NCBI GenBank assembly: GCA_951640165.1
Contig: OX621241.1
Span: forward strand, 16,621,001 to 16,685,000
Direction of reading: 5' to 3'
Length of the DNA stretch: 64,000 nucleotides
DNA from: Pseudoips prasinana
Lineage: Eukaryota > Arthropoda > Insecta > Lepidoptera > Nolidae
In this document: positions 11,995 to 23,900 of the stretch, one piece after another
How the letters are laid out: the number at the start of each line of letters is the position of its first letter
Position numbering within the stretch: the first letter of the stretch is position 1
Notes under the pieces: generated by a model
What the model was told of the DNA's origin: nothing
Seen by the model: only the letters and a program-made list of their open reading frames with translations
The model's database searches: none
Program-made: the position numbers and the translations under genes

Positions 11995-12262
11995 TCTATC
12001 CGACTGTAGGGCAAGGGCCACCTCTCATAATGAGAGGGGGATAAACCAGGCTCCACCACGCTATGGAGTTCATAGGACATGGCATCAAAACACTTTTAGA
12101 AAACTATACAGGCATTCAGGTTTCCTCACGATATTTTTCTTCACCAGATAATTAATTTTCAATTCTAATACTGTTAGTTTGTGGTGCGTGCCTTGGGTTT
12201 GACCTCGAGACTACGATTCCAATGTTCAACGGTCTAACCACTAGGTTATCTCGTATTACGCA
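11995..12262 (-). mobile_element. tRNA-derived SINE, family D
   Basis: Read on the minus strand, the head has AACCTAGTGGTTAGACCG (A-box side) and GAGGTCAAACCC (B-box side). The body includes the complement of GGTTTCCTCACGATATTTTT, a block typical of a lepidopteran tRNA-SINE, and ends in the complement of the CCAGGCTCCACCACGC region. It has diverged and has no clear target duplication. Confidence 0.65.
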
Positions 12263-12645
12263 TGTGCACTGATGAACACTGACAACCTTTCTCACTCACA
12301 GGACGATAGTAAAATAATAATTATATTGCCCGCACCCTATTTTGTAAGGCACTTATCAAGGAAGCTGCTCATAGAGCCCGCCTCCAATCTTCCATTGGAC
12401 GAGGGCACTAACCATCCTTGAAATCCGACATTCTCTTGCATCTTCACGTCAGTAACCAACCTGAACCGAGGTTCAAACCCCATAGCCGCACTCTGGCTCA
12501 TTAATTTGTAGTTTGCACTCTTGCTCATTACTTTATTTGCTAAATGGCTTCAATCCCCGCTCGCCTCTATTGTCCAGTGAAGCAGTGATAGCCTCCTGAC
12601 CTAGCTGTAAACATCAGATTAAAAAATAGATTCATATACCTCTAA

Positions 12646-12747
12646 GAGCCGATTTCACCGTTAAAATTAAGCTAAACTCAGTTCAGCGTCCTGTAGCTGA
12701 GTTTAGCGTTCATTGATCGCGTTTAATTTTAACGGTGAAATCGGCTT
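12646..12747. mobile_element. Harbinger-type MITE (family H), copy 1
   Basis: Termini GAGCCGATTTCACCGTTAAA and its complement, with internal inverted CTAAACTCAG words. The second copy at 61660-61776 has identical termini and a clean TTA duplication. Here the flanks are TAA and TTA, so the duplication has decayed or shifted. Confidence 0.75.
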
Positions 12748-12834
12748 TATACACATAACTTCCAGATAAATATATGTGTCATATAATTTTTTTTTAACTG
12801 ATGATGAGTCTTTCCTAGCGTTTCATAACACTTA

Positions 12835-13009
12835 ACACTAATTGAATGAAGGCGAAAGTTTGTGAGTGTGTATGTTTGTTACTCTTTCACGCAAAAACTA
12901 CCGGATGGATTTTTAAGAAACTTTGTAGTAATATAGCTTATATATCCGAATAACATATAGGCAATAATTTATAAAGTTTAACGCGGGTTAAACCGCTGGG
13001 CACAGCTAG
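12835..13009 (+). mobile_element. Non-autonomous Helitron (family G), copy 1
   Basis: Body GCGAAAGTTTGTGAGTGTG and TTTCACGCAAAAACTACCGG, then a 3' end with a short GCGGGTTAAACCGC hairpin and terminal CTAG at 13006-13009 followed by T. This is the Helitron 3' signature and insertion preference. The 5' end is eroded. Related ends occur at 20761-20764 and 47609-47612. Confidence 0.75.
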
Positions 13010-13248
13010 TAACATTAACATATATCTCGTGGACCTTTCTGGTTCCGAGAATAGGAACAAAGTTTGCTGACAATACCAAATTTAGAACCACCCTTATGGG
13101 TTTATTGTTTTAATATTGCGTAGTCACCGACCGAAGTTCAATTTAATACAAATATTAAGTTAACGCAATTTTAAAACGTGGGGGAATCCCGAATGTAACA
13201 AAGTAACCCCGATTCAATACACGTGCTCTACGTACACGTATGTTGCTG

Positions 13249-13300
13249 GTACGTAGTTTTCCCAGAATTATTACTTATATTATTTTGGGAAAACTACTTA
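13249..13300. repeat. Hairpin, about 23-bp arms
   Basis: GTACGTAGTTTTCCCAGAAT pairs with ATTTTGGGAAAACTACTTAC, with two mismatches. Confidence 0.8.
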
Positions 13301-13504
13301 CCTAAAAATAAAGTAGCCACCAAAAACCCCCGTCTCTGATTTAAGAAATTTACACTTATTCTTTATAATATTCCTGTTACACACTGCGCCACACGTGGAT
13401 ATATTAATTTTAGATGGTCCCAAATATAGATATGAACAGTGGAGGTGGATGGAATATGGGCCCCGACATTTAGTTATTAAAGAAACAAGTTAGATGAAAT
13501 TACG

Positions 13505-13898
13505 TCAAGTTTGTTTCGCTGGGTCTTCTCAGTTGGGGCGCATTGGATCCGGTGGTAGCTTTAAAGCGCGACCGTCGTTATTAACACAAGGTCCGTCATA
13601 ATAATATCAATCTTCATGTTAATATAAACAGAACCATTGCCAATATGTATTACAAATATTAGACTTAAACTAGATAATTAGACTTAAACTAGAGAATTAA
13701 ACTTAAACATAATCTCTTGACAATAATATAATATAAATTTGTTAATGTTTTAATACTATCAATACAATGTGTACCTAAATATGTATGTTACTAGAAATAA
13801 TAATGTATTCAACTATAATACTACAAACATGTTCTGACTATTTACAAGCGCTTTTTTAAAGTCTACGTGAATAAAAACCTTTTTTATTTTATTTTAAT
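13505..13898 (+). repeat. Repeat R1, copy 2
   Basis: Matches 1-424 from GTTTGTTTCGCTGGGTCTTC to the AATAAA-containing 3' end, with small internal duplications (TAGACTTAAACTAGA is repeated). The 5' end is about 45 bases shorter than copy 1, as expected of 5'-truncating retroposition. Confidence 0.75.
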
Positions 13899-14576
13899 TT
13901 TCAGACTATTTTATCGCGATTACAACGTGCTATTAAAATAACCCGAAAATGTTTGATAGAATCTGTAATCATCTGAAGGTGTTATATAAGACCTATAATG
14001 TATTCATATCGAATTTTGTTCTGAGGTGGAACTTAGCGCGGTATAGAGCCGATATTATCTTACTTTAAAGTCACTGCAGAAAAGTATGAATTCCAAATTA
14101 TGAAGATTTTTTAGTCCACGTATAAATATAGTATTTTTGTATTCATTCTTATTATTTAATTTAAATATTAACTTAGAATTAACAACTAGCTTAAGCAGCT
14201 AATAACACTCACTAGTATCGCCCGTATTAGCTACCAAGCACTAGTGTGGGTCTACCTAGAGTGCACGTAAAACTATCCTCGAACCTATCCAAACACGTAA
14301 AGAAATAAGGTGAAATCTGTATAACAAAATAATTGTTTTAAAAAAAATATATAGTTATATATGTATTTGTTTATTGGCGTTAACTTAATTCTACTATTAC
14401 AGGAAAGCTATTGCGATAGAAAAGTTACAATGCAATTATCTATAATGTCATCTTATAACATGCTATCAAATAATCAGCCCTTGCGAAGTTGTTCTGTGAG
14501 CAAGCAAATAAGTCCACCATTTCAGCGACCGGGTTGAGCGTGCTCAGTACGCGAGGCACTGGCGCTTGTGTAAAAA
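13899..14576. other. No gene recognised
   Basis: AT-rich DNA with nothing nameable, becoming GC-richer after 14515 towards the foldback element. Confidence 0.45.
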
Positions 14577-15102
14577 GTTTGGCCCCGCGCCCACGATCGG
14601 TGGGCATCGGTGCGGCTCGGTACAGCTCGGGCGCATTACGGCGGCTTCAGACGCCTGAAATCTGCCTCGGGAGTCGTAAGCACACCTAAGGACGCCGTAG
14701 CTGATTTTGGGCAGCCTCAGAATAGTTCGGGCCGCAGAAATATCGCAGAGCAGTCAAATATTTGGTTCCATGCATTCCATTTCATTTGTTGATCACTATA
14801 GTATCGCGATGCTATGTCATATAGACATTGCTTGCACAAGAATAATCAACGTTTCTTCTGTCATCGTCAAATAAAACAAACGATACGATACGATAATGGA
14901 GGCGTGCGCGGTGATCGAAATGACTGTTCTGAAAATGCCACCCGAGCTACCCGAAGACAGCCTCAGCGTCCTTATCCATGCTTACGGCTGCAGAGGCAGC
15001 CTGAAGTCGCCCGATGCAGCTCTCAGGCGCCTAAGGCCGCCATAAGGCGCCCGAGCTTTACCGAGCCGCACCGATGCCCACCGATAGTGGGCGCTGGGCT
15101 TT
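14577..15102. mobile_element. GC-rich foldback element
   Basis: Long inverted arms, about 14577-14735 and 14935-15102, share GGTGGGCATCGGTGCGGCTC and many GC-rich words (AGCTCGGGCGC, GGCGCCT, TGCATCGGG). An AT-richer centre includes ACGATACGATACGATAATGG. The arms are diverged, and one carries about 20 extra bases. A 49-codon plus-strand frame from the ATG at 14896 runs through the right arm and is rich in Pro, Leu and Arg; I do not think it is a gene. Composition is sharply unlike the flanks. I could not fix the target duplication, so the superfamily is unknown. Confidence 0.65.
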
Positions 15103-16091
15103 AGCGCGTGGGTAGGTACCGTCAGCATATAATCTACTTGGGCTAGACTTTGCTGTACAACAAACTACTAACTACCTTAATATAAAATAGCAATCTATTT
15201 TTAAATTTGAAATATCTAAAATCATGTGCTGATCTATTGCACAACTTTCCTATTTTTTATAGTTTGAATTAATGTTGCGGATTTTGGTCGACGAAGAAAA
15301 ACGTGTTTTACTCATATTCAACCGGGCCTTAAGCCCTAACAATATGGTAAGGACTCAAACAATAATAAACTGATACAATTTCATTACCCTCCTAACCTAA
15401 CCTAAACTGTTGTGTACCAGCATAAATAACGAAACAATGCATATAAATAACTAATTCAAACTGCCAGTCAGAGTTGCAAAGAAGGTTTATCTAATTAACA
15501 TTGGCGTAATTACTATTGTGTTATAAGAATTAGCATTCGATTTCTGAATCAATTGATCGGATATTTACAAACTACGCGTAGTGATATAAAGCCTGATTGT
15601 TCTTACAAATCCAAGGTATACGAGTTTATATACCTAAGCGAGTAAACGATTCAATGTAACTGTATGTAACATAGGCTTGTGCTTGTAGTTATCTATACTT
15701 GCAAAGCCGCATCTAGTAACCTTTACTGCGGATGACTGGTCAAACTATTTGCTCCGTCCCACTCAAGTAGGTACATGTTTTAAAGTAATTTATGCGTAAA
15801 AAAGTAATGTATTATTAACTTGTGCGCCTAGGAAAACTCGTATCTCCCCGCTCGTGTTGGATTGCCGTCATAGCTATCTGCTTACGCTGAGAAATTATAA
15901 TGCTAGGACAACGTGGATTGCTATTAAATAAATTAGAATAAAATAGTGTTACACTACACTAAAATACCTTAATGACTATATAACAGAGAAGCTTTAGTCA
16001 TTACAGTCATAAATGATCTAGATTAAAGACAATCAGGTAGCTCAAAGTTGTTACGCAACCCACATAACTCTTTCTTTTAAATATGGCCCCC
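15103..16091. other. No gene recognised
   Basis: AT-rich DNA; a CCTAACCTAACCTAAAC run lies at 15391-15407. No coding signal. Confidence 0.45.
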
Positions 16092-16165
16092 ATCATAATA
16101 ATAGTAATCAATATCATATCATATCATCATAATAATACATCATAATAATAAATCATAATAAATAG
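16092..16165. repeat. ATCATA/ATA simple repeat
   Basis: Irregular tract of CATAAT, ATCATA and AATA units lying directly before a LINE tail. Confidence 0.8.
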
Positions 16166-16175
16166 AAATTGTACA

Positions 16176-16541
16176 GTCAAGGTTAAAATTACGCTGTTTA
16201 AAGCATTCTGCCAAACCTTTTACACGTGCAGTCTGTGGGTCAGGTATACGCAGATGGCCTATAACGCACTCCGTATACAAAACAATAACGCGCTGAGGGT
16301 GCTATTGGGGCTTTCAAGATTTTGCAGCGCGTCAGGTATACATGCGGAGGCTACAACTGATAGTTTTGAAACAATTATCCGCAAGAGGACCGCCTCCCTG
16401 ATGCGTCAATGCGTCAGTGAGGGAGCACCAATAGCATCCTTCGCATCATTTGCGAGAGACCTGACTGTCCGCTACTGGGGCATTGGACACGTTTGCACTG
16501 CTGCGTGTCAGGTGCACCAGGACGCGGACGGAAATTTTTAA
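16176..16541 (+). pseudogene. LINE ORF2 C-terminal fragment
   Basis: One open plus-strand frame reads KVKITLFKAFCQTFYTCSLW, then MAYNALRIQNNNALRVLLG, RFCSASGI, IIRKRTASLMRQ and YWGIGH before a stop at 16539. This is the well-conserved C-terminal region after the reverse transcriptase domain in jockey-like LINEs of Lepidoptera. No reverse transcriptase core or endonuclease is present. A 3' non-coding tail follows to about 16647, ending in AATAAATAAATAATAATAAT. It is a 5'-truncated insertion joined to a simple repeat; the retained frame suggests moderate age. Confidence 0.75.
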
Positions 16542-16647
16542 ATTAATTTAATTGTAATAAGTACACTAACATAGTTTTAAGTTATTATAATACTAACAAT
16601 TATATGGATGTACAATTTCTGAAATAAATAAATAATAATAATAAAAG

Positions 16648-17400
16648 TATAAGTAGGTCCGGCCCTGTGCTTATAGAACATTAATTGTCTATTAATGTGT
16701 ATATAGATTACCACACCGTCATATTATGATGCAGAATCAATTTAATTATCTGGCGTGACACCATATTGATTATTAACTCTGTTTCACTCTTCGATAGAAT
16801 ACCTGATTTATGGAGTAGCACGCTAGGGGATAAGACAGTGGATAAGTACATAGTAAGATTCAAACACCCCGTAGGAATATATTATATATGCAATCGATTT
16901 AAATTTGTTTGGTAATAACGCGGAATAAAGACTAGGACTTCATAATGTAAATACTAATCGCAAAGACTCACTCTAGTAACATCGCTGTTAAGTCCAATCT
17001 AGCTTATGCAGAAGCTACATATATCATATTAATAAAATAAAGTATGGAGCGACACAGATAGACTAATAAGAAAAGTCATTAAATAATCAAAATTTTCCTA
17101 GGTTTTAATGGCGTATAATAAATAAACTTAAATAGAATTTTATGTTAATATGAAAGTTTGATAACTTAGCTAAGATGCTAGTCACCACAACTATGTGTAA
17201 GACTACCTTTAACATCGCTACTCTTGTAAAAATGTACTATGTATGATTTATATGCGTGCGTAAATGTGCTCATATTTAGGTACAAACTTGAATGAGGTGA
17301 AATAAATTATTATTAAAGTGTTGGATCACTTTGGGTGTAGGGAACAAAGCGGTTATTTTATATTAAGACCCATGAATAAATCTATTTTTGCTGTGTAATT
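16648..17400. other. No gene recognised
   Basis: AT-rich DNA without identifiable repeats or coding signal. Confidence 0.45.
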
Positions 17401-17623
17401 GACGGCATAGAATACCGCCACCCCATTTCACCCTGTGGGGGGCGTAGAAGTTGACTCTAGGGTATATCTCCCAGAGAACGGGCAGCAGCGTCTACTACTA
17501 TGATCATCATACTGCGATCGCCAACCCGTCTGCGAAGGGTGGCGATTACGGCATATCCCTCTAGATGTGGACACAACTTCACTGTGGAAATCTTTTGGGA
17601 ACATTATTAGGCTGACATGATGA
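17401..17623 (+). repeat. Dispersed repeat J, copy 1
   Basis: Starts near GACGGCATAGAATACCGCCA and contains ACTGCGATCGCCAACCCGTC and GTGGCGATTACGGCATATCC. It ends at GGCTGACATGATGA, a tail like those of RTE-dependent retroposons. Other copies lie at 46374-46593 (-, flanked by a target duplication) and 52227-52455 (+). Confidence 0.7.
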
Positions 17624-17744
17624 ATAAATAAACAAACCACTTTTCCAGTCACTCATTTGTAGAAAGACCGCGAGTCTAGATGCTTTACCAAACCGACCGT
17701 TTATGGGCATGTGAGAGCTCTTCACGGGGAATGCTCTTAGGAAC

Positions 17745-18085
17745 TGTTTGAGCTGGTGCCATCTTCCCCTTTTTATCATTGCACCACGCGCACTCGCAGT
17801 AGGGTTCATCCGTTCTACCTGGAAGCGATCTCGTCAAGCACGGTTCGCTTTCAGCGTTCTTACATCCCACGTACGTGCAGGCTCTGGAATGAATTACCTG
17901 CTGCGGTGTTTCCTCAGCATTACGACATGTCTGCTTCTTTAAACGGGGTTTAAGAAGAGTATTAATCTCACGGTACGCAGTAGTTTTACTGTGCCCCCTG
18001 GCACTGCAAATGTCCATGGGCAGCGGTTACCACTTACCATAAGGTGGGCCGCTAGCTCGTTTGCCTCCAAAAGCAATAAAAAAAA
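17745..18085 (+). pseudogene. LINE ORF2 tail (CR1/jockey-like)
   Basis: The frame 17756-17953 reads TRTRSRVHPFYLEAISSSTV, RFQRSYIPRTCRLWNELPAA and VFPQHYDM. This matches the RLWN.LP..VFP C-terminal signature of these LINEs. Homology continues in a shifted frame after 17950 (KKSINLTVRSSF..VPPGTAN), so at least one frameshift is present. The copy ends in GCAATAAAAAAAAGC near 18085, an A-rich 3' end. Upstream enzyme domains are missing. Confidence 0.65.
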
Positions 18086-18150
18086 GCAACTAGCAATAGT
18101 TTACTATTCCCCAAACAATAAACTACCATAAAGAAATCATATTAAGTAAG

Positions 18151-19942
18151 TAACGTAAAAGCTCCTATTAACGACCCCCTAAAAAGTGTACTCTATTAAC
18201 GATCTTATTTTGAAATCACTTATATTAGACATAATATAGGGTTCCAGAATGTGATACCTTAAAAATTAGTTATTTATTTTAGTTGGGCAGCAAAAAGAGT
18301 AAAGTTTATGTGTGTAAATAGCCAGTGAAAGAAATAATTTGACTATTAGTGGGACGCACCCGAAATTGACGCACGTTTCATAGTGTCGCGTCTCCGGCCA
18401 CGTAAGTACACCTAAATATTACTTAAGGAAAATAACACACTAAGAATGGATTGGTCTTCTTGCTATCACATTACAACTGTAACGTACATATTTGTATTCT
18501 AAATTAACTCTTGATATAATACTTCTTATTGGTTTTTGTGTTATAAAATCATGTTTTAATTTAAGGCGGTAATAGAACCCGAATTTCAAAACTTGATTCT
18601 TATAACGACCCATGGCGTTTTTAAATTTTGAGAACATTTAGTATTTTTAAATAATATCTATTATAAACTAGCTCATTCGATTTTACTTTTTTCTTGTTCA
18701 ATTCTTAAAATTATTTTACTTCGTTAGCTCTATTAACGACACAGCTATTTCTTAAAGTTTTTGTGTAAAACTCGATTCAACGTTAGACAATATCCCTATT
18801 ATTATAACGATATTATACTGTAAATAACCATTATTATCTGAAGTAAAGACTAACTGAGACTAAAAAAATAATATAGAAAAGAGATCGAATTTAACAGTAT
18901 TCCATAAAACGGATATTTTATCTGTTTATTATAAATTTTATTGGTCGCTAATAGAATATTGATTCCTTCATACGTGATTCTATTACCGACTCACAGCTAT
19001 GACGATATTTTTGGTAGTATTACAGTACACAAAAACAAAATGTATATTTTTGAAAAAAATGGCTTATTTCTTGCTAACGTGACGTTTTGAGAGATTTTGT
19101 CACAGGCCATATTATTAATGTAAAATAATATTTGCCATCCAGTTTCATTCATGGCGTCATGGCATTGGCTATATTTCATATGTTTTCAAATCAAATAAAA
19201 TGGCGGGATGGAATGAGGGCTATGTAACATTTTAATCTTCTTTCGAAGAATTAAATTCTATATCGTTGATTAATGTCTCTCTCATTTCTCCTAGCCTTAT
19301 TAATCCCAAGCATCTTGGGGTTGGCTTCTGTATTGAGCGAATTATAAATGTGTTATTATTTTTTAATTAACCTATTATAAAGGTATTTTGTGATTGTATT
19401 ACAGATAAAAATATTTTTGTTATTGATTTATAATATATAATTAGTATGTAGGTAATGAAAAAGTAAGCTTTTAATTATTTGAAGACTGTTTTCTGAGATT
19501 GGTTACATTTTTAATTAATTAAAATAACAAAAGTAAGTTCTCTAAGCCCTGCAATAAATAAATATGTTCATATTGTAATAATGGTGATCTTATAACTATT
19601 GTTATTATATAATATATGCCTTAAAAAAACATTTTTTATTTTATTTAATAGTAAAGAAGAAGTGACATCTTCGTAGCGGTCGGTAAAAGAAGTAGAAAAA
19701 TCGGTAATAGAATCTTGCCGCATTCTATGGGTCGGTAATAGAATCAACTACTCTTTTGGATTAAATAATTATTTAGTAATTATTGCGTTATTGAATATTG
19801 AATTTAAGTACTGAATTGCAAAGAATACTTTGTTGAGATTAAATAAAAATTATAACATCTTTTCTAACATAACAGCTTATATCTATTTTTTTAAAGCGAA
19901 TCCGAAGACAGCTAAAACTGGCGGTAATAGGAGCTTTTACGT
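18151..19942. mobile_element. Dyad-symmetric element with about eleven TCTATTACCGAC-like sites
   Basis: Termini TAACGTAAAAGCTCCTATTA (18151-18170) and the inverse ending GGAGCTTTTACGTTA (19928-19942) form inverted repeats about 1.8 kb apart. Between and within them a 15-base motif, best form GATTCTATTACCGAC, recurs near 18162, 18190, 18595, 18726 and 18976 in forward orientation. It recurs near 18565, 18943, 18678+1000 (19678), 19700, 19731 and 19919 in reverse orientation. Forward copies dominate on the left and reverse copies on the right. No transposase or other protein is recognisable inside. I read it as a non-autonomous DNA transposon of unknown superfamily whose repeats bind its transposase. 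A satellite-like or regulatory array is the alternative. Confidence 0.6.
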
Positions 19943-19965
19943 TAATTATTTGTTTTCTTTTATGA

Positions 19966-20212
19966 CGGGCCGGTTGGCATGTTTGATAAATGCTTGCCTT
20001 TCACGCCGCAGGTCGTGTGTTCGATTCTCACCCAGGCCAGATTTCAGTCTGTTTGTCCTGTGTCTGGGTGTAATTGTCTATACATTTAAGTATGTATTTA
20101 CAAAAGAAAAGTAGTACATGTAAAATATCAGTTATCTGATTTCCAAATTACAAGCTCTGCTTAATTTGGGACCAGATGGGCCTGTGTGAATAATGTCCCT
20201 GTATATTATTAT
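19966..20212 (+). mobile_element. tRNA-derived SINE, family A, copy 1
   Basis: Nearly full length. The head GGGCCGGTTGGCATGTTTGA (A-box side) is followed by GTGTTCGATTCTCACCCAGG (B-box). The body has GTTTGTCCTGTGTCTGGGTG, then GTATGTATTTACAAAAG, and the 3' part has AAGCTCTGCTTAATTTGGG ending in GTATATTATTAT. Relatives lie at 56538, 59223, 61777 and 63245. It sits about 24 bases from the dyad-symmetric element. Confidence 0.8.
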
Positions 20213-20650
20213 ACTTCTTGCTTATTTTAATAACAGTAAGAAATATAATATACTTGAGGTAGTGCTATCAATATTGTATTATTTTGTTCATGGCCATGAT
20301 ACCTGTCTCCATATCATATCTATTTCCAGTTTCAATATTGGTCATTTCGATTTAGTTTTAATCTACGTAGTTTGTATAATACCGGAATTATTAGCAAATA
20401 TCGATACTAAAATAACTAAATGTTGAAATCATTTTTTGCGAGCCATAATAGGTAGCGATACTTTTTAACGTACCGGGATCTGTCATGAATGTCCATGGTT
20501 TGAGAATAACGATGGATTATATCGGATTCTAATAAAATAATAAATATAAATATCTTGGGTCTACTAACACACTGCCTATACTATGGAAACCAGTCAACTA
20601 ATAGACATGCTTAAATACCTACTTCTAAATACATACATATTATAAATAAA

Positions 20651-20700
20651 CTACACATAATGTGTTTTGTGTCTGGACACAAAAACAATAATATGTGTAG
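20651..20700. repeat. Imperfect hairpin, about 23-bp arms
   Basis: CTACACATAATGTGTTTTGT and its near complement ending ATATGTGTAG surround a two-base loop. Confidence 0.7.
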
Positions 20701-20764
20701 TAATACAACCTATATACGAATAACAGATAGCCGAATAACGGGTAGAACCGCGGGGCATATCTAG
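20701..20764 (+). mobile_element. Helitron family G, 3'-end fragment
   Basis: TACGAATAACAGATAGCCGA, then GTAGAACCGCGGGGCATAT and terminal CTAG at 20761-20764 followed by T, as in copies at 12835 and 47353. Only the 3' end remains. Confidence 0.6.
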
Positions 20765-20946
20765 TCTTCAATAATCACCACCTCAGATTCGTAATGAAGC
20801 CGCGAAGGGAGACTGCTAACCCTATACCTTGTGTCTTATGTCTTCTCTGAATAAAACCTTTTAATTACAGTATAAGATTATTTTGAATTGGTAGTCGCAA
20901 AGGAGTCTCAACAAGCTCGTGGTTTCAAGCAATCACATACATAGAC

Positions 20947-23900
20947 TCACGCCTGTTTCCCAGAGGGGTAGGCAGAGACAACGGATTTCCATTTGTCACG
21001 ATCTTTGCATACTTCTTTTGCCTCGATTACTGTCATTATATTCTTCATACATGCTCGCCGGTTTAGGGTACTTCTGACCTGCCCTTTCTTGAGAACATCT
21101 CCAATTTGGTCAGAGAATGTTCGACGTGGTCTTCCCCTTCCGGTTGTCCCATTCACCCAGGCCAGGTATACTTCTTTTGTCAATCTCCTTTCATTCATCC
21201 TTTCTAAATGGCCAAACCATCTCAGCATGCCTTTTTCAATCTTTGTGACTACATCCTCTTTCACACCACAACGCTCTCTTACATCAGTATTTCGAATTCT
21301 GTCTCTCAAAGTCACACCACACATACTTCTCAGAGCTCTCATTTCCACTGCATTTATTTTACTTTCATTCTTTTTCTGCCATACCCAACTTTCACTTCCA
21401 TACATTAAAGTTGGCACTAACACTCCATCGTGCACGGCTAGTCGGGCCTTCTTTGATACTTGCCGGCTACTCATAAAGGCGTGTAGTGCCCCATTCACTC
21501 TGTTCCCCGCATTTACTCTTCTAACAATATCTTTTTCATATTTCCCATCTCTCGTAAACAAAGTTCCCAAATATACAAACTCATTCACCTGTTCGACTTT
21601 CTCTCCTCCAATCACAATATCACACGCTGTCGTGTATTCATCCCTCTCAAATACCATTACTTTCGTCTTACCTACATTCATTTTCATCCCTTTCCTTTCA
21701 AAGGATTCATACATATTTGTTACCATCACCTGCAACTCGTCCGCCGATGATGCAAGTAAAACTTGATCATCAGCGTAAAGCAGACATTTGATGAGTAACT
21801 CATTCATCCTTACACCGCATTCACTTTCTTTCAAATCTTTTAAACAGCTATCCATGAATAGGTTAAACAACCACGGTGACGCTACACATCCCTGTCTAAC
21901 ACCCTTTTGGATGCTAAACCACTCGGTGTATGACCCGTTAATCCTCACGCAAGCTCTGGAATCCCTATAAAGAGATTTCAGTGCTTGAACAAGGTTGTCG
22001 TTCAACCCATACATGGACAGTACCGACCATAGTTCATTCCTCAACACTCTATCGTAGGCCTTTTCTAAGTCTACGAAGGCACAGTAGACCTTTTGGTTTT
22101 TGCCCAAAAACTTCTCTACTATACTTCGCAGAGAAAAGACCTGATCCGTGCATCCCATTCCTTTCCGAAAACCCGCCTGTGCATCCCATATTTTCGCATC
22201 GGTTTCTTTCACAACTCTTTCAACCAATACTTTTGCATACAACTTACCAACGACGCTGAGCAGACTAATGCCCCTATAGTTTTTACAGTCTTGCCGTGAG
22301 CCTTTCCCTTTGTAAAGAGGTACAATGACAGCCTTGCACCAATCACTTGGCACTTGGCCGGTGGTATAGCATAGATTGAAAAGGCTGTACAGCTGACTCG
22401 CTATGACGCCATGTCCAGCCTTCAGCATCTCGGAAGTTATCCTGTCATACCCTGGTGACTTACCTGATTTCATACCCTTAATAGCTTTCACAATCTCATC
22501 CATACCAATTTCATCTTTACATTTGTTCTCGTCTATACTTAGTGAACTACGTTCACTCTCTGTTACACCTCTTTCATACAAACTTTCAAAATACTCCTTC
22601 CAACGTTTTAACACGCATTCTTCCCCTTCCACTATATTTCCATCTTGGTCTCGTATGGATTTCAGTTCTGAGGTTTGAGTTATGCCTCTTACTGATCTAA
22701 CGGATTTCCAGAAAAACTTAATGTTCGTCTGAAAATCCTTAGACAACCTTCTATCAAAATTATCCTTTTGTTCATTTTTCTTTTCGTTCACCACATCCTT
22801 TACAATTACTTTCATTTTCCTATAATCATTCCAGGCCCTTTCTATATCCTCATTCGTCGCCTTATTCATTCGTTCGTTTGCTCTGGTGGCTAGCCAGTCT
22901 AACCACGCTTTCTTCTTTTCACATACAACTTTTTGTACACTTTTATCCCACCAAATATTCTTCATCTTTCTTCCTCTTCTTCTCTTTATTACACCACATA
23001 CTTCACCAGCTACACTCACCACACCTTCTTTGACTACCTTCCATAGCTCTTCTACTTCTCTTATGTCTTCAGATCCCTCAAACTTCTCAACCAACTTACT
23101 TTTGTACTCGTCTGCCACTTCTTCCTCTTGCAGTTCCTCTACTTTTATTCTCTCTAGTACACTTTTAGTCTCAGGGATTCGGTGGCGCCATCCTTTGGAC
23201 AGACCACTTATTCGGCTCATCACCAGAAAGTGGTCTGTATGGATTGCGGTCCCACGATAGACTCTTGTGTCTAGAACATTCTTTCTCAGTCTTTCATCTA
23301 CAATCACGAAGTCAATCATACTCTTTCTCACATTTTTCCTCTCTCGTGTAAACGTATGGATTCTTTTATGTTCAAACATAGTATTTGTAACACAAAGACC
23401 CCATTCCAAACATATCTCAAGCAGACTGTACCCATTCTCATTCTCACTCTCGTCACCGAATTGACCTAGTACTCTTTCAAAACCATCACGTTTTACCCCA
23501 ACCCATCCATTAAAATCACCTAACATTATTACTCTTTCATTATACCGACTTAACCGCAACACATCTCTCAGGGTCTCCCAGAATGCCTTTCTTTCCTCTT
23601 GTTCTCGCTGTATTACAACTGCACCCATATCTACAGGAGTGTACACTCCTACTAGGAAGATACGGGTCATACCAACTTTCATTCTCAACCACATTACTCT
23701 TGCATTCACGCATTCGAACTCAGTCACACACTCAGACATACTTGTGGAAAGAATGAGACCCACACCTTGGCAAGCTCGGGTGGTGTTCGGTACTCCAGAC
23801 CAATACGCCGTGTATAGTCCGTGGTTTGTAGTATCACACCCTTTCCGCTTCGTCTCATTCACACACAACACATCGATCCGCTTTTCACTCATCAGCTGAC

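Noticed and set aside
20993..21766. A plus-strand 257-residue frame
   Set aside because: It is the antisense shadow of the RTE endonuclease/reverse transcriptase frame and has no motif of its own.
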